NCBI GenBank assembly: GCA_044433645.1
Contig: JAWXTK010000002.1
Coordinates: forward strand, 1-64,000
Origin: JAWXTK01 sp044433645
Lineage (GTDB): Bacteria; Bacteroidota; Bacteroidia; Bacteroidales; Rikenellaceae
Reading direction: 5' to 3'
Length of the DNA stretch: 64,000 nucleotides
Shown: positions 27,419 through 35,015 of the stretch, piece after piece
Numbering within the stretch: the stretch's first letter is position 1
Layout of the letters: every line of letters begins with the position of its first letter
Notes under the pieces: model-generated
What the model was told of the DNA's origin: nothing
The model's input: only the letters and a program-made list of their open reading frames with translations
Database searches by the model: none
Made by a program: the position numbers and the translations under genes

Positions 27419-27442
27419 AAAAGGAGCAAAACAGCTCCTTTT
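27419..27442 (-). terminator. Rho-independent terminator after the 46-aa gene
   Basis: AAAAGGAGC-TGTTTT-GCTCCTTTT on the minus strand is followed by a further T run (complement of 27415-27418 and on). It begins 1 nt after the stop codon of the small gene at 27444-27584. On the plus strand it is followed by only a short T run and may act weakly for the Sel1 gene. Confidence 0.75.
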
Positions 27443-27443
27443 C

Positions 27444-27584
27444 TTAGTTTAAAAACTCGCTTAAATAAGCGTCCATGTACATTAATTCGTGATTGTCTTG
27501 AATTACGTGCTCTAGCATTAGAGCGTGGTCTTGATCAGGTACCATCTGATCTTGGTTTAAATTTTCAGTGTCTAGATTTTGCAT
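27444..27584 (-). CDS. Small acidic protein, 46 aa, unknown function
   Basis: A 47-codon frame (ATG at 27584, TAA at 27446-27444) encodes an acidic peptide rich in Met, His, Asp, Glu and Leu, starting MQNLDTENLNQ and ending MDAYLSEFLN. It has five Met, three His and no Cys or membrane segment. It is supported by a strong terminator directly after the stop, by being co-directional with and 65 bp downstream of the nitroreductase operon, and by filling an otherwise empty gap. The C-terminal half is probably an amphipathic helix. I recognise no family. Upstream, TATAGATTTA is a weak promoter-like match. Confidence 0.55.
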   Translation of the reverse strand: MQNLDTENLNQDQMVPDQDHALMLEHVIQDNHELMYMDAYLSEFLN

Positions 27585-27649
27585 AGGCTTCAATGTTTTA
27601 AATCTATAACGAAGCCTTTGGCGATAATATTATATCTTTTGCGAAATTT

Positions 27650-28282
27650 TTAATTGATATAATGTACTTTTTCTGGTTTCCACTTATCTTTTACTTTTTG
27701 CTCGGCGTCGGGATAGCCCAACATAATAATGTTAAGTGGGACTAACTCGTCGGGAATATTCATCATCTCGCGCAGGGTAGCAACGCTCTTTTCTACGGGA
27801 TAAACCCCACACCACACAGCTCCAAGATCCATTGCATGGGCAGCTAAGAGTATGTTTTCGGTAGCAGCCGAGCAGTCTTGCACCCAGTAAAGTGGCTGTT
27901 TTGGGAAGCTCTTAGACGGATTGCCACACACGATAATTGCTGTGAGTGCAGTCTTGTGCATGGGCGAAGTGTAGCGAGTCACCTTTGGAAATTGTTTGAT
28001 TAGGGTAGTGTCGCTCACAACATAAAATTCCCATGGTTGGCGATTGCCTGCTGTTGGTGCCGACATGCCTACTTTTAGGATTTGCTCTATCTTTGCGGCC
28101 TCGATTTTCTGGTTTGTAAATTTCCTTACACTCGTGCGCGTGGCGATAGAGTTTAGGATGATATCTTGATCTGATTTTTCTGATTTGAGTTCTTTAGGCT
28201 CGCGATTTTCAAAGATTGTGAGCGAGAGAATTATAATTACTGCGCTAAGTAAAATACTTATGATTTTCCATTGATTTTTCAT
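27650..28282 (-). CDS. Membrane-anchored nitroreductase-family protein (copy 2)
   Basis: This 210-residue FMN-dependent nitroreductase fold is preceded by an N-terminal hydrophobic anchor (about 6-24). The cofactor motif RTSVRKF is at about 49-55, and SAPTAGNRQPWEF, DCSAATENILLAAHAMDLGAVWCG and the C-terminal GYP block are typical. Lys/Trp before and Glu/Arg after the anchor suggest N-in/C-out, placing the enzyme outside the cytoplasm, which is unusual for this family. The substrate is unknown. It is about half identical to the gene at 29376 and lies 8 bp after the flavinyl membrane protein. Confidence 0.82.
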   Translation of the reverse strand: MKNQWKIISILLSAVIIILSLTIFENREPKELKSEKSDQDIILNSIATRTSVRKFTNQKIEAAKIEQILKVGMSAPTAGNRQPWEFYVVSDTTLIKQFPKVTRYTSPMHKTALTAIIVCGNPSKSFPKQPLYWVQDCSAATENILLAAHAMDLGAVWCGVYPVEKSVATLREMMNIPDELVPLNIIMLGYPDAEQKVKDKWKPEKVHYIN

Positions 28283-28290
28283 AGTAAGTT

Positions 28291-29373
28291 TTATTCTTTA
28301 GTTTTGCTAGAAATAGTGATTAATGCACCCGTAGGGCATATAAACCTACAATAAGGTCTGTGAATAAAGGGCGAAAGAGCCAAAAATACAAGGGCCATAA
28401 CAAGCACAACATTAGATGCCGAACCTAACAAAAATGCAGAAAATACCTCGTAATTCATAAGTTCAAACCCAACGCCAAGCCACATGATAAACATCAATAA
28501 AAACAGAATATAGTAGCGTAATTTGTTCAAAAATTTATTGGTACGTTGCTTAAATTTCCATTTGCGTGTAGGTAATTTAGATAGCAATTCCTGAGCCGAT
28601 CCCATGGGACAGTGCATGGCGCAATAAGTTCCTTTCTTGCCAAACAAAGGCATTAAAATTACTATCAGAAGCATACAAAAACTAACAATAGCAAGCGAAA
28701 GATTCACTCCATTTGCTAGCCACGAGACCACCTGCGAAAGCGAAAGAAAACTGCCGCACCAAAAACCTAGGACTATAACATTAAGTGCTAATTGCAAGTT
28801 TTTGATATGTTTATTTTTGTCTTTAATAAAACTTAGCACCACGCCCGAAAGCAGAACCATGAGTCCAAAAAAAGTTTTGAGCGTAAGCCCCGAGAGGGGA
28901 TTTTTGGCCTTAGTATCTGCGCTAGATGCGTAATTTGCGGCGCTTTTCACGTTTTCGATTAGAGCAACAGACGTGTAAGTTGCACCCGAGATAGCATTGA
29001 CTTCTAACTCTGAAACATCGTTTATGTTTTTGTTATCCCATGTGTTAAGTAGTTTGCTGTCCTTCACTTGCTTGAAAAAACTCGGTGTCTCGCTGTGAGA
29101 GAGAGCCTCGACTTTTTGGATAATATCGTCTTTGATGTATAATTTTATAGGTGTGCGGCCGCCAAAGCCTAGGACTCCACGCGCAAGCGAGGTGGAATTT
29201 ATCACTCTTGTGCCGTCCTCTAATGTTTGCTCAATTTCTACAAATTCTTCTTCCTTTGGATTTAGGATTTCTTGGCTAGTTTGGCCTAAGATTCGTGAGT
29301 CTTTGTTGATTGCGATACTTGCCAATAACAGAGCGACGATCAGGATGTTGATTATGTATTTGATTCTGTCCAT
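28291..29373 (-). CDS. FMN-binding / 4Fe-4S membrane electron-transfer protein (NosR/NapH-like)
   Basis: This 360-residue protein begins with a transmembrane helix (5-22). An FMN_bind domain (about 45-150) follows, with the covalent flavinylation motif SGATYTS at 129-135 (Thr134 the likely acceptor). Several membrane helices then carry two CxxxCP motifs, Cys251/Cys255 and Cys342/Cys346, typical of NapH/NosR-type 4Fe-4S proteins. Such proteins move electrons from quinols or the cytoplasm to extracytoplasmic flavins; ApbE, not seen here, attaches the FMN. Flanked by two anchored nitroreductases, it probably supplies them with electrons. Confidence 0.85.
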   Translation of the reverse strand: MDRIKYIINILIVALLLASIAINKDSRILGQTSQEILNPKEEEFVEIEQTLEDGTRVINSTSLARGVLGFGGRTPIKLYIKDDIIQKVEALSHSETPSFFKQVKDSKLLNTWDNKNINDVSELEVNAISGATYTSVALIENVKSAANYASSADTKAKNPLSGLTLKTFFGLMVLLSGVVLSFIKDKNKHIKNLQLALNVIVLGFWCGSFLSLSQVVSWLANGVNLSLAIVSFCMLLIVILMPLFGKKGTYCAMHCPMGSAQELLSKLPTRKWKFKQRTNKFLNKLRYYILFLLMFIMWLGVGFELMNYEVFSAFLLGSASNVVLVMALVFLALSPFIHRPYCRFICPTGALITISSKTKE

Positions 29374-29375
29374 TA

Positions 29376-30002
29376 CTAAAATTTATTGTAGTGAACTTTG
29401 CTAGGATCCCATTTGTCTTTTACTGCTGGCTCGCCCTGGCCATAGCCTACAACTATCACGCTCAGCGCGTAAACATCATCGGGAAGAGATAAAAGTTTGC
29501 TCATTTTCTCAACTCTATTTTGCTCGTTATTAGGATAAGCACCACACCACACTGCGCCCAAACCCAAGGCATGAGCTGCTAGGAGTATGTTCTCGCTAGC
29601 TGCCGAACAGTCTTGAATCCAGTAATCGGGCAGAAGGCTTTTCGTAGGTGAGCCACATACTACGATAGCTGTTTGCGCTTTTTTGGCCATGTGAGCGCCT
29701 GGTATAATATTGGCAAATTCATCAAGAGTTGCTCTGTCGTTAACAACGATAAAATCCCAAGGTTGTTTATTACCTGCCGTAGGCGCTGCCATAGCTGCTT
29801 TTAGGAGTTTGTCTATTTTTTCGGTTTCTACTTTTTTAGACGTGTAGCTCCTGACGCTACTTCGGCTCATTATTACATCCATTGCTGATTGTTGTTTGTC
29901 GGTTTGACTTAGCGATGAATCACTTAGTACGTTGATTTTGATTGAAAGAATTACTAGTGCTACGGCCAAAAGCGTAGTTAGTATTTGCCAACTGTTTTTC
30001 AT
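29376..30002 (-). CDS. Membrane-anchored nitroreductase-family protein (copy 1)
   Basis: This 208-residue paralogue of the gene at 27650 has an N-terminal anchor (5-24) and the nitroreductase motifs RSSVRSY at about 47-53, AAPTAGNKQPWDF, DCSAASENILLAAHALGLGAVWCG and GYGQGEPAVKDKW. The DCSAA..NILLAAHA..LGAVWCG block is almost the same in both copies. It starts only 3 nt after the sigma-factor stop, so the sigma gene and this enzyme are co-transcribed. Two copies around one electron-transfer protein suggest a hetero-complex or two substrates. Confidence 0.84.
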   Translation of the reverse strand: MKNSWQILTTLLAVALVILSIKINVLSDSSLSQTDKQQSAMDVIMSRSSVRSYTSKKVETEKIDKLLKAAMAAPTAGNKQPWDFIVVNDRATLDEFANIIPGAHMAKKAQTAIVVCGSPTKSLLPDYWIQDCSAASENILLAAHALGLGAVWCGAYPNNEQNRVEKMSKLLSLPDDVYALSVIVVGYGQGEPAVKDKWDPSKVHYNKF

Positions 30003-30005
30003 AAA

Positions 30006-30590
30006 TTAAGATAAAATCATGTTATTTTGATTAATCATTTTCCTGAGATTAATTAGTGCATAACGCATACGACCAAGAGCTGTGTTGATGCTAACCTCAG
30101 ATAATTCAGCAATTTCTTTAAAGCTAAGTCCTTGGAAATAACGCATTTTTACTACTTCGCGCTGCTCGTCGGGTAGTTGCTCTACTAATTTCCTGACGTC
30201 TTGCTCGATTTGCTGAGTGATAAGTTTATCTTCGATAGCTCCGTCAGCGAAACGATGACTGTTAAGTATGTCATAACCAGCGTCTTTCTCTGTTACTAGC
30301 TTTGTTTGTTTGTTTTTACGGAAATAATCTATCACTTGGTTGTGAGTCACCCTTAGAACCCACGATAAGAAACGACCGTTCTCAACATAACGACCCTCGT
30401 CCAAAAAGCGCACAACTTTGATTATCGCCTCCTGAAAAATATCGTCTTTAACATCATGATCTTTTACCATCATGAAGATATAGTCATTCACTCGTTTTTT
30501 ATGACGTTCTATAAGTAAAGAAATTGCATTCTCATTGCCTGAAAAATAGGCATTAAGCAGCTCTGAGTCACTTAATGATTTTGTATTCAT
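30006..30590 (-). CDS. ECF-type RNA polymerase sigma factor
   Basis: This 194-residue sigma-70 ECF protein has a region 2 helix (VKDDIFQEAIIKVVRFLDEGRY, then RFLSWVLRVTHNQVIDYFRK) and region 4 (LPDEQREVVKMRYFQGLSFKEIAELSEVSINTALGRMRYA). No anti-sigma factor gene lies next to it. It leads an operon with the nitroreductase/flavinyl genes and ends 3 nt before the next start. Control of the redox operon by this sigma factor, including self-control, is inference. The upstream region holds a direct repeat at 30633-30688. Confidence 0.92.
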   Translation of the reverse strand: MNTKSLSDSELLNAYFSGNENAISLLIERHKKRVNDYIFMMVKDHDVKDDIFQEAIIKVVRFLDEGRYVENGRFLSWVLRVTHNQVIDYFRKNKQTKLVTEKDAGYDILNSHRFADGAIEDKLITQQIEQDVRKLVEQLPDEQREVVKMRYFQGLSFKEIAELSEVSINTALGRMRYALINLRKMINQNNMILS

Positions 30591-30632
30591 TCTACTTTTG
30601 TTTTAATGTAATTTAAAGTAGAGCTTTTCTCG

Positions 30633-30688
30633 ATAGGCAATTATAATTTTAAGATTTGACTGCAAAATAGGCAATAATTATAAGATTT
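30633..30688 (-). repeat. Imperfect direct repeat upstream of the ECF sigma gene
   Basis: ATAGGCAATTATAA..AAGATTT (30633-30657) and ATAGGCAATAATTATAAGATTT (30667-30688) are two imperfect copies about 31-34 bp apart, separated by GACTGCAA. Copies at about three helix turns are a usual layout for an operator, or they could be two promoter-like elements. They lie 43-98 bp upstream of the sigma-factor start. Confidence 0.5.
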
Positions 30689-30750
30689 CCAAGAAAAAAC
30701 ACTAATTTTTATTTTTTTATCAACATTTCTCAAGTATTATGCCCTCTGAT

Positions 30751-30781
30751 TTGTGATATTGATATAAAAATTACAACTTTG
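30751..30781 (+). promoter_or_regulatory. Probable promoter of the thioredoxin-like gene
   Basis: TTG (30751-30753), a 20-nt spacer and CAACTTTG (30774-30781) match the Bacteroidota consensus except for one base of the -7 box. The leader is about 20 nt. Confidence 0.5.
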
Positions 30782-30807
30782 TATAAATACATTAAATCAT
30801 TATATAT

Positions 30808-31242
30808 ATGAAACGTTTTTTATTATTGTGCTCAGCGTTATTTGTTTTTGCTGTGGCTAAGGCTCAAGATGATTCTCTGCCAGAGGTGAAACACATTACC
30901 AAAGAAGAATTTTTGGAAAAAGTTTATGATTATGAGAAAAATCCTGACAAATGGGTGTTTAAAGGTGATAAACCTTGTATCTTTATCTTTCATGCAACTT
31001 GGTGTCCTCCCTGCCGTGAGACTTTGCCTAATTTAGAGCTAATTAACTTTGATTATGGTGATAAAATAGATATTTATCAGATTAATGTTGATATGCAATA
31101 TGAGTTGGCTCTTCACTTTAAACTGCAAAATATACCTACTATATATACTTGTCCTAAAGACGGTAGTGAACCTAGGGTATTTATCCAAGTGATGACTTAT
31201 GAAAACTTTGTTGATGTTATAGAAAGCGACCTACTTAAATAG
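30808..31242 (+). CDS. Exported thioredoxin-like protein
   Basis: This 144-residue thioredoxin-fold protein has a signal peptide (FLLLCSALFVFAVAKAQ) and active site Cys66-Pro-Pro-Cys69 in ATWCPPCRE, preceded by FIFHATW. The cis-Pro region is LQNIPTIYTC. The insertion-poor layout resembles TlpA/DsbE-like oxidoreductases that reduce or isomerise thiols in the periplasm. It is divergent from the sigma-factor redox operon (217 bp gap), hinting at shared envelope redox functions, though it has its own promoter. Confidence 0.85.
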   Translation: MKRFLLLCSALFVFAVAKAQDDSLPEVKHITKEEFLEKVYDYEKNPDKWVFKGDKPCIFIFHATWCPPCRETLPNLELINFDYGDKIDIYQINVDMQYELALHFKLQNIPTIYTCPKDGSEPRVFIQVMTYENFVDVIESDLLK

Positions 31243-31254
31243 AGTAAGTCGCTT
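31224..31254 (+). terminator. Hairpin at the end of the thioredoxin-like gene
   Basis: AAGCGACCTACTT pairs with GAGTAAGTCGCTT across the stop codon with one mismatch. It has no clear T run, so it may be a weak terminator or an attenuating hairpin before the next gene (11 bp away). Confidence 0.35.
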
Positions 31255-31264
31255 ATTAATTTAT

Positions 31265-33379
31265 ATGAATATGAAAAAACTTTTTACCTCCCTAATTTTT
31301 GTCCTTGCTGTGAGTATTGCTGTTGCAAAAGCACCTCTTAGAATTGCGTGTGTGGGCGATAGTATCACTTTTGGCGTTAGAGTAGAAGGCAGAATAAACA
31401 ACTCTTACTCTTACTCCGAGCAACTTGAGCGTATGCTGCGCGAGGGATATGTTGTCGAAAATTTTGGCCTGAGTTCTACGACCTTGCTTTCAACAACAGA
31501 CAAACCTTATAACAAAACTCCTCAGTATAGAAAAATCTTTGAATTTAAGCCAGACATTATTTTTATTGCTCTCGGTACAAACGATTCTAAAGTAATATAT
31601 CGTGATTTGATGACTGGTTTTGAGAGTGATTATCATGCCTTGATAAATTCGTTCAAAGAAAAATTGCCCGAGGTAGAAATTGTGATTTTAGCTCCTACAA
31701 AATCGCACAACGTAGATGGTAAAACGAAAATTGACCCAACTTACTTAACCAAAACGATAGTGCCTATGGTGCAAAAAATTGCTTATGACACTAATCTTGA
31801 CCTTATAAATCTCCATCCTTTGTTTGAGGAATGGGTGGAGGATTTAATGCCTGACAAGGTGCACCCATCGGCTGCTGGCGCTAGTATGATTGCTCAGAGA
31901 ATTTATGAGTACCTCAGCAATAAAGATAGTATGAAAGAGTTTACTTTCGATGAAAGTTTTACTAAAAGTACAAATTTTTATGGTTATAAATGTTACGAAT
32001 TTACCTTTGAGGGCAAACAATCTAGAGTTGTAGTACCTCGCAAAGCAGCTCCTGGCAATCCTTGGGTTTGGCGAGCTAGGTTTTGGAATAGAAACATCAC
32101 GACCTACGACGAGGCCTTGCTTGAGCGTGGCTATCATATTGTTTACAACCATGTGGCTAATATGTTTGGCTCGGATAAGGCTGTGGCTCAGTGGGATAAG
32201 TTTTATGAGTATGTGATTTCAAAAGGCTTGGCCGAAAAATGTGTTATTGAGTGCATCAGCCGAGGTGGACTTATTGCTTATAGGTATGCTATGAAATATC
32301 CTGAGAGAGTGTCAACCATAGTTGCAGATGCTCCTGTTTTGGACATCAAAAGCTGGCCTCTATCTCACGCAAAAGAGGTGCAAATGAGCAAAAAATTATT
32401 AGAAGCCTATGGCTTTAAATCACGCGAAGAGGCTATGGCTTACACGGATAATCCTATTGATAATGCCGAGAAAATTGCGAAACTTGGCATAAATTTAATT
32501 CATGTTTTTGGAGATTCCGACACCTTAGTGCCTCACACAGACAATACTTTGCCTTTCGCCAAGAGAATCAAAAAAGCAGGTGGCCAGATAGCACTTTACT
32601 CTAAAGCTGGTTGTGATCATCATCCTCACGGCTATTATCACAAGCCAGTAAAGGGAATAGTTTGCCCAGACCCAGTTATTAGCAGTATTTTGCGCAGCTC
32701 AGGACTGGATGAAAGTGATTCAACTGTGCCTAGAATAGGTTATCGCAAAAGAAATGTGTTCACTTGGCTTAATATTGCTAAGGAGATTTCAGACTCAACT
32801 GCATCGCGCGAGTTTGATATATTATTGCTTGGAAATTCTTTGACTCAAGCATTTAGCTCAAACAGAAAATTTAATGATCCAGGAGCAATTAGAGGTCTAG
32901 AACCTATGAATAAGGCCTTTCCAGACAAAACTTGGTTCTCGGCAGGGATAGGGGGCGATAGAACTCAACATTTGCTGTATAGAATCTTGTATGGTGATTA
33001 CGAAAAATGCAATCCTAAATATGTCGTTGTTACCATAGGAGTGAATAACCTTAGTGGCGATAGAAGTACTCCAAGAGAGGTTTTGGACGGAATAAAGGCT
33101 TGTGTGGATGCTGTGAAAATAAAAATGCCTAATGCCAAAATTATTCTGTTTGGTTTGTTGCCGTCTAAGAAATATTATGATGTATCTAAACCTATAGCTT
33201 TAGAACTCGAAAAAACATATAAAAAAGACAAAAAAGTCACTTATGTGAATCCTTATCCTCATTTTTCAAACAAAGAAAAAACTTCAATTGAGCCTAAATA
33301 TTACGTAAAAGACGGCACTCACCTAACCAGTGAAGGCTATGAAATGTGGACAAAACTTATGAACAAATACATAAAATAA
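31265..33379 (+). CDS. Exported SGNH hydrolase / alpha-beta hydrolase / SGNH hydrolase fusion
   Basis: This 704-residue exported protein has three hydrolase domains. The N-terminal SGNH domain (about 25-215) has GDSITFG, GTNDS and a DKVHP block. An alpha/beta-hydrolase-like middle (about 225-480) has CISRGG with a Ser nucleophile, FGDSDTLVP and CDHHPHG. The C-terminal SGNH domain (about 500-704) has GNSLTQAF, GIGGDR, IGVNN and DGTHLT. Such proteins remove acyl esters from sugars. A signal peptide (LIFVLAVSIAVAKA) exports it. An in-frame ATG two codons on (31271) is an alternative. It is followed by two DUF1080 genes and a ThuA-like gene. Confidence 0.82.
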   Translation: MNMKKLFTSLIFVLAVSIAVAKAPLRIACVGDSITFGVRVEGRINNSYSYSEQLERMLREGYVVENFGLSSTTLLSTTDKPYNKTPQYRKIFEFKPDIIFIALGTNDSKVIYRDLMTGFESDYHALINSFKEKLPEVEIVILAPTKSHNVDGKTKIDPTYLTKTIVPMVQKIAYDTNLDLINLHPLFEEWVEDLMPDKVHPSAAGASMIAQRIYEYLSNKDSMKEFTFDESFTKSTNFYGYKCYEFTFEGKQSRVVVPRKAAPGNPWVWRARFWNRNITTYDEALLERGYHIVYNHVANMFGSDKAVAQWDKFYEYVISKGLAEKCVIECISRGGLIAYRYAMKYPERVSTIVADAPVLDIKSWPLSHAKEVQMSKKLLEAYGFKSREEAMAYTDNPIDNAEKIAKLGINLIHVFGDSDTLVPHTDNTLPFAKRIKKAGGQIALYSKAGCDHHPHGYYHKPVKGIVCPDPVISSILRSSGLDESDSTVPRIGYRKRNVFTWLNIAKEISDSTASREFDILLLGNSLTQAFSSNRKFNDPGAIRGLEPMNKAFPDKTWFSAGIGGDRTQHLLYRILYGDYEKCNPKYVVVTIGVNNLSGDRSTPREVLDGIKACVDAVKIKMPNAKIILFGLLPSKKYYDVSKPIALELEKTYKKDKKVTYVNPYPHFSNKEKTSIEPKYYVKDGTHLTSEGYEMWTKLMNKYIK

Positions 33380-33384
33380 AACTT

Positions 33385-34191
33385 ATGAAAAAATTAACCT
33401 TACTAACTCTACTTTTTGCACTTACTTGCCTGACAATCAGTGCGAAAGACTATCCAGATTCAAAATTTAAGACTATTTTTAATGGTAAAAACTTCGACGG
33501 TTGGTACTTAAAAATAAGAAGTGGCGACGATGCTCTTGCTAAAAGAGTATTCGCTATTGAAAACCAAGAGGTGCACGTTTACGACGATTCTTTTCCTCAA
33601 GAATATGAACTGGAAGAGCCTGCAAACAATACTCACGGAATGATGTACACCAACAAAAAATATAGTCGCTACATTTTCCGTTTTGACTATAAGTGGGGTA
33701 CTAAAATCTCAAATAACTTCAGCAAACTTCAGTATGATGCAGGATTTTATTACCATGTAACTGATGACAAAATCTGGCCAAAGGGCATAGAATATCAAAT
33801 CCGTTACGACCACACCAAAAAACAAAATCACACGGGCGACTATTATATCACACGCTCGCAAAATCCAACATGGTTCTCTGACGGCAAAAATAGTTTCTTG
33901 CTGCCAAAAGACGGTGGAGTACCCACACCACGCAGACGAGGACTATTAATTGCTGCAAAATCTGCGCCTCACTCAGGCCTTGAAGGTAAGTGGGAGAGCT
34001 GCGAGATTATAGTTATGGGCGACAAATATTCTATACATAAATTAAATGGTGAGATAGTGAATATGACAACTGAACTTGGTGTGAGTGAGGGAGTTATAGG
34101 CTTGCAGAGCGAGACAGCAGAGATTTATTATCGCAACGTGCGCATCTTAGAATTTGACGAGGACGTGCCCATGGAAGTATTCCTTAAATAG
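33385..34191 (+). CDS. DUF1080 (3-keto-glycoside hydrolase-like) exported protein, copy 1
   Basis: This 268-residue protein has a signal peptide (LTLLTLLFALTCLTISAK) and one DUF1080 domain, a concanavalin-like jelly roll (FKTIFNGKNFDGWYLK, HGMMYTNKKYSRYIFRFDYKWG, ICH-like ends). Some members cleave 3-keto-glycosides made by Gfo/Idh-type dehydrogenases. A frame opens earlier at 33346 but overlaps the previous gene; the ATG at 33385 precedes the signal peptide. It is about 60% identical to the next gene. No Gfo/Idh dehydrogenase is in the neighbourhood. Confidence 0.8.
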   Translation: MKKLTLLTLLFALTCLTISAKDYPDSKFKTIFNGKNFDGWYLKIRSGDDALAKRVFAIENQEVHVYDDSFPQEYELEEPANNTHGMMYTNKKYSRYIFRFDYKWGTKISNNFSKLQYDAGFYYHVTDDKIWPKGIEYQIRYDHTKKQNHTGDYYITRSQNPTWFSDGKNSFLLPKDGGVPTPRRRGLLIAAKSAPHSGLEGKWESCEIIVMGDKYSIHKLNGEIVNMTTELGVSEGVIGLQSETAEIYYRNVRILEFDEDVPMEVFLK

Positions 34192-34200
34192 ACTTTAATT

Positions 34201-35004
34201 ATGAAAAAAATAACTATATTCTTATTGTTGTTAACCCTAGTTAATACGGCCTGTACTGGTGAAGAAAAATTCAAAGATAGCGATTTTACACTTATATTTA
34301 ATGGTGAAAATCTTGAGGGGTGGAATCCTAAAGTCAAAAATGGTGACCCCGAGCTTGCTAAAAAAGTTTTTGCAGTAGATGACGGAATGTTACATATCTT
34401 TAACGATGAGTTTGCTGAGGAATACGAACTTGGTGGCAATAATGCAACTCACGGAATGATGTACACTGAAAAGGAATACAGCAGATATATCCTAAGATTT
34501 GAGTATAAATGGGGGACTAAAAAAACTAATAATTTTGCAGATCTTCAATACGATGCAGGGTGTTATTACCATGTGACTAATGATAAAATTTGGCCTGTCG
34601 GATTAGAGTATCAAATACGTTATAATCACGAGGAAGATAAAAATCATACGGGCGATTATTATGTTAGACGTGGACCAAAGTTTAACTGGTTCTCTGATGG
34701 CGAGGGTAGTTTTTTGATGATTAGAGATGGAGGAAAAGCTACACCACGTCAAAAATTACATCACCCAGCATTAAAAAATGCGCCTCATTCTGCGCTTAAA
34801 GGCAAGTGGGAGGAATGTGAGATTATTGTTATGGGCAGTGAGTATTCTATTCATAAACTCAATGGCGTTATAGTGAATATGGGAACTGAAATAGGCTACG
34901 AAAAAGGCCTAATAGGTATGCAAAGTGAGACGGCAGAGATTTTCTACCGTAATATTAGAATCCTGGAATTGGAAGAATCAATACCAGCAGAATACTTCTT
35001 TTAA
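34201..35004 (+). CDS. DUF1080 lipoprotein, copy 2
   Basis: This 267-residue tandem paralogue of the previous gene has a lipoprotein signal (LLLLTLVNTACTG), so the products differ in anchoring. The shared core includes DLQYDAGCYYHVTNDKIWP, NHTGDYYVRRG, KGKWEECEIIVMG and IGMQSETAEIFYRNIRILE. Catalytic residues of the family are not fixed well enough for me to name. The gap to copy 1 is 9 bp. Confidence 0.8.
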   Translation: MKKITIFLLLLTLVNTACTGEEKFKDSDFTLIFNGENLEGWNPKVKNGDPELAKKVFAVDDGMLHIFNDEFAEEYELGGNNATHGMMYTEKEYSRYILRFEYKWGTKKTNNFADLQYDAGCYYHVTNDKIWPVGLEYQIRYNHEEDKNHTGDYYVRRGPKFNWFSDGEGSFLMIRDGGKATPRQKLHHPALKNAPHSALKGKWEECEIIVMGSEYSIHKLNGVIVNMGTEIGYEKGLIGMQSETAEIFYRNIRILELEESIPAEYFF

Positions 35005-35015
35005 ACTACAAAAAC

